Positions 8,820 to 17,317 of a DNA stretch of 64,000 nt are shown here, piece after piece. A program made the translations under genes and the position numbers. Position 1 is the stretch's first letter; every line of letters begins with the position of its first letter. The notes beneath the pieces were generated by a model, which did not search any database, had not been told where the DNA came from, and saw only the letters and a list, made by a program, of their open reading frames with translations. The stretch covers positions 1 to 64,000 of the forward strand of contig NZ_JAHQVB010000001.1 in the NCBI RefSeq assembly GCF_019052655.1, read 5' to 3'. Source of the DNA: Holdemanella porci (GTDB lineage: Bacteria; Bacillota_I; Bacilli_A; Erysipelotrichales; Erysipelotrichaceae).

Positions 8820-9668
8820 TTAATATGTACGCTTTAATAAAGTATCCAATACTTTTGACAGTGAAGTCACATCACAGCTCACATATCCCAATTCTTTACG
8901 AATTGTTTCATCATAGCTTGCGACCATATCCCTAGCGCCTTGAAGTCCTAATAAAGATACAGCTGTGACTTTATGATTATCTTCATCGCTTAATGATTTT
9001 CCAACAACTTCTTCACTACCCGTAACATCTAAAATATCATCCTGCATCTGGAATTCTAGACCTAAGACAAGACCTATCTTACGGAAGTGTTCCACATCAT
9101 CGAATTTATTCGCTAAGATACATCCACAAACCAATGGTAATGTTAATAATTTGCTAGTCTTGTAGTGATCAATTTCCTGTAAAAGTGCAAGTGTTGGATT
9201 TAGATCATTTTCAGACTGTAAATCTAAAGTTTGTCCATAAATCATGCCATCAATCCCGGAATACCAAGAAAGAGCCTTTACTAAAGCCACTTTTTGTTCA
9301 GCACTACATTCACTATCCAATGCAACTTCAAATGCCTTCGTCAATAGTCCATCGCCTGCAAGAATGGCAGTTGCCTCATCATAAGCTTTATGACAACTTG
9401 GTTTACCACGACGCAAATCATCATTATCCATGGCTGGAAGATCATCATGAATCAATGAATATGTATGAATCATTTCAATGGCACAAGCACAAGGATAACC
9501 AACTCTAGCATCGATTCCATAGCCTTCTAGTACAGAAAACAGCAAGGTAGGACGTACACGCTTACCCCCATTCATCAATGAATAGGCCATCGCATCTTTT
9601 GTACGACTATCATCATTTTCATGTACTCGCATCAATAAATAATCTTCAAATTCTTTATTCACCATCAT
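8820..9668 (-). CDS. ispA: Farnesyl/geranyl diphosphate synthase
   Basis: A 282-residue trans-prenyltransferase that makes the C15 (or C10) allylic diphosphate for undecaprenyl-PP and quinones. The first Asp-rich motif is DDLPAMDND at 75-83 and the second is DDILD at 210-214; both are intact. The gene overlaps xseB by 14 nt and its start follows GGAGG inside xseB. The xseA-xseB-ispA order is the normal Firmicute arrangement. Confidence 0.95.
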   Translation of the reverse strand: MMVNKEFEDYLLMRVHENDDSRTKDAMAYSLMNGGKRVRPTLLFSVLEGYGIDARVGYPCACAIEMIHTYSLIHDDLPAMDNDDLRRGKPSCHKAYDEATAILAGDGLLTKAFEVALDSECSAEQKVALVKALSWYSGIDGMIYGQTLDLQSENDLNPTLALLQEIDHYKTSKLLTLPLVCGCILANKFDDVEHFRKIGLVLGLEFQMQDDILDVTGSEEVVGKSLSDEDNHKVTAVSLLGLQGARDMVASYDETIRKELGYVSCDVTSLSKVLDTLLKRTY

Positions 9669-9864
9669 CTTGATTCACCTCCATCAACTGATCCATTTTT
9701 GTTTCAAATTTTTTTAATTGTTTTTCGCATTGCGCACTCAATTTCAAGCCTTCCTCAAATAATGACATGGCCTCTTCAAGCTCCAATTCATTATTATTTA
9801 ACAAAGTCACGATTTCATCCAATCGCTTCATCGCCTCTTGAAATTTCATTTGTTTAGCGGCCAT
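9655..9864 (-). CDS. xseB: Exodeoxyribonuclease VII small subunit
   Basis: A 69-residue helical protein with the family core FQEAMKRLDEIVTLLNNN followed by the E-rich LEEAMSLFEEGLKL helix. With XseA it forms ExoVII, which degrades single-stranded DNA. ATG 9864 is chosen because TAAGGAGGAATAAA stands just before it; an upstream in-frame start would add nine residues inside xseA without a ribosome site. Confidence 0.93.
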   Translation of the reverse strand: MAAKQMKFQEAMKRLDEIVTLLNNNELELEEAMSLFEEGLKLSAQCEKQLKKFETKMDQLMEVNQDDGE

Positions 9865-9865
9865 T

Positions 9866-11197
9866 TTATTCCTCCTTAGTGGATACAACACATGAAGTGA
9901 TCACTCCATCATTTACTCTTGTCACCATTATATCATCACTTTCGACATCTTTGACATTCTTAATAACTTTATCTTCAATCTTTGAGATACTATAACCACG
10001 AGAAAGTACCTTTAAAGGTGAATAGGCATCCAATAAAGCACAATTTTTTTGTAAAGAATGTCTAGAATTTTGTAGTAAAACTTGCATATTCGATCTTAAT
10101 TTTTCAGGCACCATAGAAAGTTTATTTTCTTGTACCTTTACTACATTCATCATACGCAAATGCATCTGTTGCGTATAATTCTTGATGACATTTTTCTTTT
10201 GCAGCTCTATCTCTAGTATATGTTCAAATTGTGTATTGTAGCCATCTAGTTTTAATTGTTTTTCTATAATAAAAGATTTTGGGTCCTTCAAATACGGATG
10301 ATTCTTATATGAATCCAGTTTTAACTTGTTGTGATTTAAAATCATAGACATGTTTTGCCTCAACAATTCTGCATCCTTTAAAATTTGAGTCATCACTTCA
10401 TATTGATCCAAAGTCACCCATTGTGCAGCTGCTGTAGGGGTAACACTTCGATGATCACAGACAAGATCACATAATGTTGTATCCACTTCATGACCTACAC
10501 CACTGACAATATATGTATTTAAACTGTAAATCGTCTTTACAAGCTGGACATCATTAAAACAGAACAAATCTTCAAAGCTTCCTCCACCACGAACAATCAA
10601 TAAGGCATCATGATTATGTGTATCAGCCTCTTTCAAGGATTGAATCAAACTTTTAGGTGCAAAACTACCTTGCACTAAACTAGGATATAAAGTGACCTTC
10701 ATCATCGGCCAACGTCTTTGAATGGTTGATAATACGTCTTGTAAGGCAGCAGCCTGTGCCCCAGTTACAACACCAATATTTTCAATATAGTCAGGTTTAG
10801 TCTTTTTATGACTTTCATCAAAATATCCAGCCCTTAAAAGATCTTGTTTTCTTTTTTCAAATTCAAGATATAAATCACCTAAACCATCTTGTTTCATTTG
10901 ACGAATCACAAGCTGAAGACTGCCCCTTTGCTCATACACATTAATGCTTCCTGAAACTAAAACGCGCATACCTTCTTCTACATTGAAGTTTAAACGTGAT
11001 ACATAACTTGAAAACATAACACAACTCATTTCTCCACTTTTATCTTTCAAAGAAAAATAATAATGTCCCGATCTGTGTTTTGTCAGGTTGCTGATTTCAC
11101 CCTGAATCCAGATACCATCCAGATCCATGGTTTGTGTTAAAACATTTTTAATGCGAGCAATAACACTAGAAATACTTACAACCATTTCATTTCTCAT
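9866..11197 (-). CDS. xseA: Exodeoxyribonuclease VII large subunit
   Basis: A 443-residue nuclease subunit. It has an N-terminal OB-fold (SGHYYFSLKDK region, about 42-53), the catalytic core with VVTGAQAAALQDVL, RGGGSFEDLFCFND and VGHEVDTTLCD, and a long helical C-terminal arm. In most homologues the first box reads VTSpxGAA; here it is VTGAQAAAL, a small variation. The start overlaps nusB by 4 nt (ATGA). Partner XseB is next. Confidence 0.95.
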   Translation of the reverse strand: MRNEMVVSISSVIARIKNVLTQTMDLDGIWIQGEISNLTKHRSGHYYFSLKDKSGEMSCVMFSSYVSRLNFNVEEGMRVLVSGSINVYEQRGSLQLVIRQMKQDGLGDLYLEFEKRKQDLLRAGYFDESHKKTKPDYIENIGVVTGAQAAALQDVLSTIQRRWPMMKVTLYPSLVQGSFAPKSLIQSLKEADTHNHDALLIVRGGGSFEDLFCFNDVQLVKTIYSLNTYIVSGVGHEVDTTLCDLVCDHRSVTPTAAAQWVTLDQYEVMTQILKDAELLRQNMSMILNHNKLKLDSYKNHPYLKDPKSFIIEKQLKLDGYNTQFEHILEIELQKKNVIKNYTQQMHLRMMNVVKVQENKLSMVPEKLRSNMQVLLQNSRHSLQKNCALLDAYSPLKVLSRGYSISKIEDKVIKNVKDVESDDIMVTRVNDGVITSCVVSTKEE

Positions 11198-11571
11198 AGC
11201 TGGTCAAGAACTCCATTTAATAATTTATAAGAATTATCATCGCAATACTTTTTAGCCAAAGTAATCGCTTCGTTGATTACAACAGCTTTCGGTGTATCGT
11301 TTGCCAAGATTTCCTGGAAAGAAATTAAAAGAATGGCTTGTTCTAACATACTTAAACGATCAAAATCCCAGTCATCACGTAATAATTCATTGATTTTTTG
11401 TTCAAAAGCTTCTTTGTTTTCAACAGTTCCAATTGTTAAACTATATAAATATCCATCAATGTCATTTGAACCTTTCATTACATCAAATACACATTTACGA
11501 ATATCCTTTCCTAATAATAAGTGTTGATACACACTTTGCATCGCAACTAGACGTTGTTCATGTCTATTCAT
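11194..11571 (-). CDS. nusB: Transcription antitermination factor NusB
   Basis: A 125-residue all-helical protein, complete and slightly short for the family. The C-terminal box PKAVVINEAITLAKKYCDDNSYKLLNGVLD is characteristic. NusB with NusE binds boxA RNA and supports rRNA antitermination. It is preceded by the 5'-nucleotidase gene with no gap and overlaps xseA by 4 nt. Confidence 0.93.
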   Translation of the reverse strand: MNRHEQRLVAMQSVYQHLLLGKDIRKCVFDVMKGSNDIDGYLYSLTIGTVENKEAFEQKINELLRDDWDFDRLSMLEQAILLISFQEILANDTPKAVVINEAITLAKKYCDDNSYKLLNGVLDQL

Positions 11572-12468
11572 CTACATTTCTCCTTCTTTATATGGTACGC
11601 GCGCACTTGGAACTACATCACTTGCAGGCCCGGCATGCACATCTTGATCATCAAAAAATATATTGGCGCCAAAACAAGCTAATACATCCGCTTTTTTAGC
11701 TCCTTGCATAAAGAATACTTCATCTACGACAATATTCCATGCTCTTAAAGTTTTTATTACACGAACACCCGTATCTTTGTTTCGTGCTGTCACAATCGCT
11801 GTTCTTAATACATTTAAATCTTTAGTTTCATTTTGAAGCCAAGATAAACTCTTTAGTAAAGAAGCCATTGGACCTTTTTGTAAGGCAACATCCTGGTTTA
11901 GAATTTCATTTTCATTGAATGCTTCTAAACCATGTTCCTGATAGATCTTTTCCGATTCAGCCGAAAATAATACGGCATCCGCATCGAAGGCGATACGAAT
12001 CTGATTATCAGGAAAACTATATTTAGTATCTCTGGCATAAATCATACCGGCCGCAAAGCCTGCATGAATCGCATTAGATACGTCATTTTCATTACACGAT
12101 AAGAATAAATCGACACCAAACGCCGATAAATAACGACTGATGTCTTCTCCACCACTCAAAACCATTCGACCAATGTCCATATCATAATACTCAAGTGAGT
12201 GAATGATACGCAAAGACGTATCCGCACTGTTTCTTGACATCACAATAACTTCAACAAGTTTTCGATTCGCGAGTTTATTGATGTTTAATAAGTTTTTAAC
12301 TAACACAAAACCACTACCCAGACTTAACACATCATTTTCGTGAACAATTTGATAGTCACGATATGCGTCTAATCCTTCTTTTTCAAAAACCTCATTTTCT
12401 TTTTCTAAGTTAAATAAAGCTCTTGAACTAATACCTACCACAAGATAATTTTCAAAAGATACACTCAT
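11572..12468 (-). CDS. 5'-nucleotidase, cN-I (PF06189) type
   Basis: A 298-residue HAD-like protein. The stretch IRIAFDADAVLFSAESEK (near 157-174) carries the catalytic aspartates of the cytosolic 5'-nucleotidase I family, and FFDDQDVH near the C-terminus gives the second acidic site. It should dephosphorylate nucleoside monophosphates. It sits between asp23 and nusB, the place where many Firmicutes have folD or nothing. No Shine-Dalgarno is visible before the ATG, which lies just after a terminator hairpin, so start and expression are unsure. Family fairly sure, substrate unknown. Confidence 0.75.
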   Translation of the reverse strand: MSVSFENYLVVGISSRALFNLEKENEVFEKEGLDAYRDYQIVHENDVLSLGSGFVLVKNLLNINKLANRKLVEVIVMSRNSADTSLRIIHSLEYYDMDIGRMVLSGGEDISRYLSAFGVDLFLSCNENDVSNAIHAGFAAGMIYARDTKYSFPDNQIRIAFDADAVLFSAESEKIYQEHGLEAFNENEILNQDVALQKGPMASLLKSLSWLQNETKDLNVLRTAIVTARNKDTGVRVIKTLRAWNIVVDEVFFMQGAKKADVLACFGANIFFDDQDVHAGPASDVVPSARVPYKEGEM

Positions 12469-12472
12469 AAAA

Positions 12473-12504
12473 TTGAAAAAAGGAAACCTTTGAAAGATTT
12501 CCTT
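12473..12504 (-). terminator. Terminator after asp23
   Basis: The minus strand shows AAGGAAA paired with TTTCCTT around a short inner stem, then a U-rich run up to 12473. It overlaps the asp23 stop and ends only a few bases before the nucleotidase start, so it may partly separate asp23 from the nusB operon. Confidence 0.75.
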
Positions 12505-12832
12505 AAAAAATAAATCCAGTCACCTGAATTTCAATCGCTTCAGGTTTAAAGTCTGTCATATAAGAAATACTTTCAAAGATCTTGTTTTGTAGATTTAAAC
12601 AAACATCACTTACATTTGATTTGTGGTTCACTTTTACAGGAATTGATAAAGTCAATTTATTGCCCTCTACACGAGTGACAATTCCTGTCTTAAATGGTTT
12701 TGTTCCTTCGGCAATCTGAACATTTTCATCTTCTTCGATCACGTTCTTTGCGATTGTAGAAAAAACTGATTTATTTAAAGAAATAACACCATATTCATTG
12801 CCTGGTTCTAGCTCGATATATTCTTTCGCCAT
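12503..12832 (-). CDS. Asp23/Gls24 family envelope stress protein
   Basis: A 109-residue Asp23 (DUF322) domain protein, like YqhY/YloU of Bacillus. The typical body is G-x-I-x-L at the start, a VEGNKLTLSIPVKV strand pair, and a terminal amphipathic strand EAIEIQVTGF. Members bind the membrane through partners and affect envelope and lipid homeostasis. asp23 (yqhY) next to nusB is conserved in Firmicutes. It has its own promoter (12856-12884). Confidence 0.88.
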   Translation of the reverse strand: MAKEYIELEPGNEYGVISLNKSVFSTIAKNVIEEDENVQIAEGTKPFKTGIVTRVEGNKLTLSIPVKVNHKSNVSDVCLNLQNKIFESISYMTDFKPEAIEIQVTGFIF

Positions 12833-12855
12833 ATTTTCACCTTCACTTCTCTTTT

Positions 12856-12884
12856 AGTATACCAAAAAAGTTATTTAAACTCAA
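12856..12884 (-). promoter_or_regulatory. Promoter of asp23
   Basis: TTGAGT (12879-12884), 17-bp spacer, TATACT (12856-12861). The -35 overlaps the last codons of ribF. The asp23 ATG is about 25 nt downstream, with a GAAGGTG ribosome site. Confidence 0.7.
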
Positions 12885-13848
12885 AAACTTTCGCATCCCA
12901 AAGTGATGCGGTTTTCGCAACATATTGCTTTTCATACAAAATTACATTTTTACAAGTAACAATATCACTCTGCAACTGTTTCTTTAAGGCTTCAAAACCA
13001 TCAAAACGAATCTCATTCCGCGTCTTTTTCAAGAAGAAAAAGCGTACTTGTCGTTCATAAATATCTTGATCAAAATCAAAGATATGCGCTTCAATAGAAA
13101 TTTTTGTATTTTCAAAAGTAGGATTATTTCCCACATTGATCATAGCCCCATAAAATGTATCATCCACATATACAAAGCCTGCATAAACACCACTGGAAGG
13201 CATTAAATAATCGGGATTTGCCCCAAGATTTGCGGTTGGAAACTTCAAGAGTGTGCTGCCACGTTTAAAGCCATGCTCAATCACACCTTCGATTGAATAC
13301 ATATAGCCTAATAATTCATTGGCTAAATCCATCTTGCCACTTTGAATTAGTGGCTCAATGCGACTGGATGAGATTTTTTCGTTTTTCGAATTTACACTGG
13401 CAATCACTGAAACATCAAAATAGTTTTGTGAAGAAATTGTATCAACATTCCCTGTATTTTTTGAAGCATATTTAAAATCAAATCCACAAGTAATATGTGC
13501 TACATTCATCTTTTTTAACAGTATATGAAAGGCATCAACATCTAAAGCAGCAAAATCCTTAGAGAAAGTAATGACATACATCACTTCAATACCCATCACG
13601 CTTGCCAAGTGGATACGATCTTCTAACGTTGTGATATGACGACATACACAATCTGGAAAAAAGATTTTCCAAGGATCTGGATCAAATGTGATCAAACCAC
13701 TTTGAATGTTTAACTCTTTGGCTTTGGCAATACAATTCTCAAGCAATGCCTGATGCCCTGTATGTAGGCCATCAAAGAAGCCTATACAACAAGAACTCTT
13801 TGGCAAATTTTCTTGTACATGTAAATAATCAATACGAATGACTTCCAT
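12871..13848 (-). CDS. ribF: Bifunctional riboflavin kinase/FAD synthetase
   Basis: A 325-residue enzyme that makes FMN and FAD from riboflavin. The N-terminal nucleotidyltransferase domain has the GFFDGLHTGHQALL motif (about 23-36) and ISSSRIEPLI. The C-terminal kinase domain has KFPTANL and an EAHIFDFDQDIY box. The supply of flavin matters here: Etf, Bcd and the flavinylated Rnf subunits all need FMN or FAD. ATG 13848 is preferred because AGAGG sits nine bases before it and it forms TAATG with the truB stop; an ATG six bases upstream is too near the ribosome site. Confidence 0.95.
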   Translation of the reverse strand: MEVIRIDYLHVQENLPKSSCCIGFFDGLHTGHQALLENCIAKAKELNIQSGLITFDPDPWKIFFPDCVCRHITTLEDRIHLASVMGIEVMYVITFSKDFAALDVDAFHILLKKMNVAHITCGFDFKYASKNTGNVDTISSQNYFDVSVIASVNSKNEKISSSRIEPLIQSGKMDLANELLGYMYSIEGVIEHGFKRGSTLLKFPTANLGANPDYLMPSSGVYAGFVYVDDTFYGAMINVGNNPTFENTKISIEAHIFDFDQDIYERQVRFFFLKKTRNEIRFDGFEALKKQLQSDIVTCKNVILYEKQYVAKTASLWDAKVFEFK

Positions 13849-14672
13849 TACCATAGACCTCTTTTACTCTTAAAAATTCCTTCACGCTCTTTTTCATAGA
13901 TTGCGATAGGCTCACCTGCATCTACAATACATACTTCTTGATTTTGATTATCTAAACGAATGCGTTTTCCTTGGTACACATCTTGAATCGGTTGATAGTC
14001 AATCTTATCTAAATGATCCAATACATAGATTGAAGGATATAAGACAGGTTCTTGTGTTTCAAGATCTTCTAGTGTTTGAGCCTGATCAATTGTAAAGCGA
14101 CCAACTTTAGTTCGTCTTAAACTTTTCATACAACCTAGATTATTTGTGTTTAAAGCCAAATCACGACAAATACTACGAACATACGTTCCACTCGAACATG
14201 CCACTTTAAAACTGTAGTCACCAAGATCTTCCATCGAATAAATTTCAATATCGCTATAGACTTTAGGAACTTCAAGTCCCTCTCTTTGATAGTCCATTAA
14301 TTTTTTCCCATTCACTTTTTTATTGGAAGTCTTTGGCACCAATTGATGGTTCTTACCAACAAATTTTTGAAGTTCCTCTGAAAAACAAAAATCCAAATTC
14401 ATTTCTTTTTCAACTTCCACTTCACCCCAAATATCATCGGTTGATGTACTTTTACCAAATTCGATCTGCCCAACATATTCTTTATCTGTATCACTTAAAA
14501 ACTGTAATAATTTACACGACTTTCCACAAAGAACAACTAAAACTCCGGTTGCGTTGGGATCTAGTGTACCTGTATGTCCAAATTTTTTTTGTTTATATTT
14601 TTTTCGAAGCCAATTCACAACATCATGGCTTGTCATACCATACGGTTTATCAATAATTAAAATTCCATCCAT
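13848..14672 (-). CDS. truB: tRNA pseudouridine-55 synthase
   Basis: A 274-residue enzyme that makes pseudouridine 55 in the T-arm of tRNA. The catalytic Asp is in HTGTLDPNATGVL (about 33-45), and the SGTYVRSICRDLA motif is present near 160-172. A PUA-like C-terminus follows. It is coupled to ribF through TAATG, the usual Firmicute pairing, although separated from the rbfA operon where it often sits. Confidence 0.95.
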   Translation of the reverse strand: MDGILIIDKPYGMTSHDVVNWLRKKYKQKKFGHTGTLDPNATGVLVVLCGKSCKLLQFLSDTDKEYVGQIEFGKSTSTDDIWGEVEVEKEMNLDFCFSEELQKFVGKNHQLVPKTSNKKVNGKKLMDYQREGLEVPKVYSDIEIYSMEDLGDYSFKVACSSGTYVRSICRDLALNTNNLGCMKSLRRTKVGRFTIDQAQTLEDLETQEPVLYPSIYVLDHLDKIDYQPIQDVYQGKRIRLDNQNQEVCIVDAGEPIAIYEKEREGIFKSKRGLW

Positions 14673-14687
14673 AATTTCACCTTTTAT

Positions 14688-14744
14688 ATTTTACTTGTTT
14701 TTAAGGGTACTTGCAACTATGCACATCTGGCACTAAAAAGTCAA
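14688..14744 (-). promoter_or_regulatory. Promoter region of truB-ribF
   Basis: Two overlapping sigma-A candidates on the minus strand: TTGCAA (14711-14716), 17 bp, TAAAAT (14688-14693); and TTGACT (14739-14744), 17 bp, CATAGT (14716-14721). The first is better for its -10 and the second for its -35. The second lies next to the -35 of the divergent RNA promoter. Confidence 0.5.
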
Positions 14745-14747
14745 GAC

Positions 14748-14776
14748 TTGTATTCTAATATGAAGTTCGTTATTAT
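14748..14776 (+). promoter_or_regulatory. Promoter of the 6S-like RNA
   Basis: TTGTAT (14748-14753), exactly 17 bp, TATTAT (14771-14776). The predicted start, seven bases on, is 14783, precisely where the long closing helix of the RNA begins. Confidence 0.75.
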
Positions 14777-14782
14777 AGAGGT

Positions 14783-14936
14783 GCCTAAGGACATTAATTT
14801 TTCCTACACTCGAGATAAGGGAAATCGGATGTTGAATTGTTGTGTTGAAGACCCGCTACGCGTGGGGATCCTAATGCTATTCACAGATTACCCACCTGTA
14901 CTTAACAGGGAAAGATCTCATGTTCTTGGGCTTTTT
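14783..14936 (+). ncRNA. ssrS: Structured RNA, probably 6S RNA
   Basis: About 154 nt. The two ends form a 12-bp closing helix: GCCUAAGGACAU (14783-14794) with AUGUUCUUGGGC (14920-14931), followed by five U. Inside are three helices: a 7-bp hairpin (UUUUCCU with AGGGAAA) near the 5' side, a terminal stem around CCCGCUACGCGUGGG (about 14852-14866), and a small hairpin CCUGUACUUAACAGG (14895-14909) on the 3' side. A long rod with an open centre and a small 3' hairpin is the 6S RNA layout. In Bacillus, 6S-1 also lies near hisS-aspS. Against: it is slightly short, and the HD gene begins 15 nt later, so it could be a cis-acting leader. A 64-codon open frame across it is not a gene. Confidence 0.6.
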
Positions 14937-14951
14937 AAATAGGTAAAAAGT

Positions 14952-15533
14952 ATGAACGCAAAAGAAGAATTTATTCAAATATATAAAGAAAATATCCAAC
15001 GTGAAGGTGCCGATACCTTTCTAGAATTCTTAGAAGGAGTTCACTCTGATTTTTTTACGGCCCCTGCAAGCACACGTTTTCATGGCAACATGGAAGGTGG
15101 TCTTTGTGAACACAGTGTACATGTGTATCATTGTTTAAAGGACTATTTATCAAGACAAAGAGTTCAAGATACGTACAATATGCGCTACAGCGATGAAACC
15201 ATTGCTCTTGTAGCCCTACTTCATGATGTATGTAAGATCAATGTCTATAAAAAAGGTACAAGAAACAAGAAAATCGATGGTGAGTGGCATCAAGTGGATG
15301 TTTTTGAATTTGAAGACAATATTCCATTTGGTCATGGTGAAAAAAGTGTCTATATGATTCAGCCATTCATGCGTATAACTCGTGAAGAAGCGTTTGCGAT
15401 TCGTTATCATATGGGATTTTCTGGAAGCGACCCAGTCAATAATGTGGGTAAAGCTTTTGAATTATTCCCGCTTGCCTTTGCGCTAAGTACTGCCGATATG
15501 GAGGCTACATATTTTTTAGATAAGCAAGTCTAG
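14952..15533 (+). CDS. HD-domain phosphohydrolase
   Basis: A 193-residue HD-superfamily protein. Likely metal ligands are in GLCEHSVHVY (about 50-59), LLHDVCK (H-D pair near 88), GHGEKSV (near 127) and RYHMG (near 151). It belongs to a short, poorly studied Firmicute group; the substrate is unknown, and a nucleotide or oligonucleotide is a guess. AGGTAAAAAGT precedes the ATG. It begins 15 nt after the U-run of the 6S-like RNA and has no promoter of its own that I can see, so it probably depends on read-through from that promoter. Confidence 0.75.
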   Translation: MNAKEEFIQIYKENIQREGADTFLEFLEGVHSDFFTAPASTRFHGNMEGGLCEHSVHVYHCLKDYLSRQRVQDTYNMRYSDETIALVALLHDVCKINVYKKGTRNKKIDGEWHQVDVFEFEDNIPFGHGEKSVYMIQPFMRITREEAFAIRYHMGFSGSDPVNNVGKAFELFPLAFALSTADMEATYFLDKQV

Positions 15534-15549
15534 ATGACTTGTTTTTTTT
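15522..15549 (+). terminator. Terminator of the HD-domain gene
   Basis: CAAGTC/GACTTG stem extended by A-U pairs, 5-nt loop, then eight U on the plus strand. It overlaps the stop codon. Confidence 0.85.
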
Positions 15550-15552
15550 ATA

Positions 15553-15580
15553 CAAAAAGACAGGAAAAAATTCCTGTCTT
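15553..15580 (-). terminator. Terminator of hisS-aspS
   Basis: A 10-bp stem AAGACAGGAA/TTCCTGTCTT with a 4-nt loop and a U-run on the minus strand, overlapping the aspS stop. Confidence 0.85.
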
Positions 15581-17315
15581 ACTTTGTTTCAATACCCAAT
15601 TCTTTTAATTGTGCTGGATCTACAGGACTTGGTGCCTGTGCCATTAAATCCGATGCACTTGCTGTTTTAGGGAATGCGACTACATCACGAATGTTGTCTG
15701 TACCAGCTAAAATCATAGTTAAACGTTCTAGACCAATACCTACACCTCCATGAGGTGGAGTTCCATATTGGAATGCATCCATAAACCAGCTGAATTTTTC
15801 ATGTGCTTCTTCTAAAGTCATACCGATAGCTTCAAATACTTTTTCTTGAAGCTTTTGATCATGAATACGAATGGATCCTGATAATAATTCATAGCCGTTT
15901 AACACTAAGTCATAAGCTCTAGAATAACAATGTGCTGGATCACTCAACAATTTATCGACATCTTCTAAGTTAGGTGATGTGAATGGGTGGTGAGCCGCTA
16001 CATAACGGTTTTCATTTTCATCATATTCAAACATTGGGAAATCAGTAACCCATAAGAATTCATAGGCATCTTTGTTGATCAAATCTAAATCATGACCTAA
16101 TTTCACACGCAATGCACCAAGTGAGGATTGAGCCACTTTCTTCTTATCCGCTACGAAGAATACAATATCATTTTCTTCGATATTCAACATTGTACGCAAT
16201 GCTTCTTTTTCGACATCGGATAAAACTTTTGTGACACTTCCCGCAAAGCCTTCGGCTGTTAATTTTAAGTTGGCAAGTGCTTTTGCACCATATACTTTTA
16301 CATAATCTTGTAGTTTATCCAATTGTTTTCTTGAGAACTTGTCCGCTCCATTTTTAACATTCATAGCCTGGATGATGCCACCTTCATTTAAGCAATTTTC
16401 GAATACTTTAAATTCAGTGTTTGCGAATACTTCACTGACATTATATAAAGGCATGTCAAAACGTAAATCTGGTTTATCTGAACCATATCTTTCCATACAA
16501 GTATCATATGGAATACGTTTAAATTCTGGTAGTTCAATACCTTTGATATCTTTGAAGATTTCTTTCATCAAACCTTCTGTCATTGACCAAATGTCTTCTT
16601 CGTCCACAAAACTCATTTCAATATCGATCTGTGAGAATTCAGGTTGACGGTCTGCTCTTAAATCTTCATCTCTAAAACAACGAGCAATTTGGAAGTAGCG
16701 ATCCATTCCCCCGACCATCAATAACTGTTTGTATAGCTGTGGCGATTGTGGAAGTGCATAGAATTCCCCTTTACTAATACGACTAGGCACTAAATAGTCA
16801 CGTGCACCTTCTGGAGTCGAACGACATAAAATAGGTGTTTCCACTTCTGTAAAGCCATATTTAGCTAAGTAGTTACGAACTAATAAAGTTATACGGTTTC
16901 TTAAGATTAGATTCTTTTGAAGAACTGGTCTTCTTAAATCTAAATAACGATATTTTAAACGAGTATCCTCTAAAGCATCTGTTTCATCCGCAATGATAAT
17001 TGGTGTGGTGATAGCTGTATTAACAATTTTTACTTCACGAACTACAACTTCAATTTCCCCCGTTTCAAGCTTAGGGTTTTTGTCTTTTCTTTCAACAACC
17101 GTTCCTTTTACTTGTAGTACATATTCATTACGTACATCACTGATTTGTGTTGCTATATCTTCATTGAATACAAGTTGTGTAATACCATAACGATCTCTTA
17201 AATCGATAAAGACCAAAGCTCCAAAATTACGGCGTTTCGCAACCCAGCCACATAAAGTGACTTCTGAATTTACATCTTGAAGACGCAATTCTCCATTGTT
17301 ATGAGTTCTATACAT
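15579..17315 (-). CDS. aspS: Aspartyl-tRNA synthetase
   Basis: A 578-residue class II synthetase of the bacterial type: OB-fold anticodon domain (about 1-105), motif 2 in FRDEDLRADRQPEFSQ, the GAD insertion in the middle, and motif 3 GIGLERLTMIL near the C-terminus. Whether it is discriminating (only tRNA-Asp) or also charges tRNA-Asn cannot be read from the sequence. It starts 2 nt after the hisS stop and shares the T-box leader upstream of hisS. Confidence 0.97.
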   Translation of the reverse strand: MYRTHNNGELRLQDVNSEVTLCGWVAKRRNFGALVFIDLRDRYGITQLVFNEDIATQISDVRNEYVLQVKGTVVERKDKNPKLETGEIEVVVREVKIVNTAITTPIIIADETDALEDTRLKYRYLDLRRPVLQKNLILRNRITLLVRNYLAKYGFTEVETPILCRSTPEGARDYLVPSRISKGEFYALPQSPQLYKQLLMVGGMDRYFQIARCFRDEDLRADRQPEFSQIDIEMSFVDEEDIWSMTEGLMKEIFKDIKGIELPEFKRIPYDTCMERYGSDKPDLRFDMPLYNVSEVFANTEFKVFENCLNEGGIIQAMNVKNGADKFSRKQLDKLQDYVKVYGAKALANLKLTAEGFAGSVTKVLSDVEKEALRTMLNIEENDIVFFVADKKKVAQSSLGALRVKLGHDLDLINKDAYEFLWVTDFPMFEYDENENRYVAAHHPFTSPNLEDVDKLLSDPAHCYSRAYDLVLNGYELLSGSIRIHDQKLQEKVFEAIGMTLEEAHEKFSWFMDAFQYGTPPHGGVGIGLERLTMILAGTDNIRDVVAFPKTASASDLMAQAPSPVDPAQLKELGIETK

Positions 17316-17317
17316 TT

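Noticed and set aside
14748..14942. 64-codon frame over the 6S-like RNA
   Set aside because: No ribosome site, starts in the -35 element, and the stretch is explained by a strong RNA fold.
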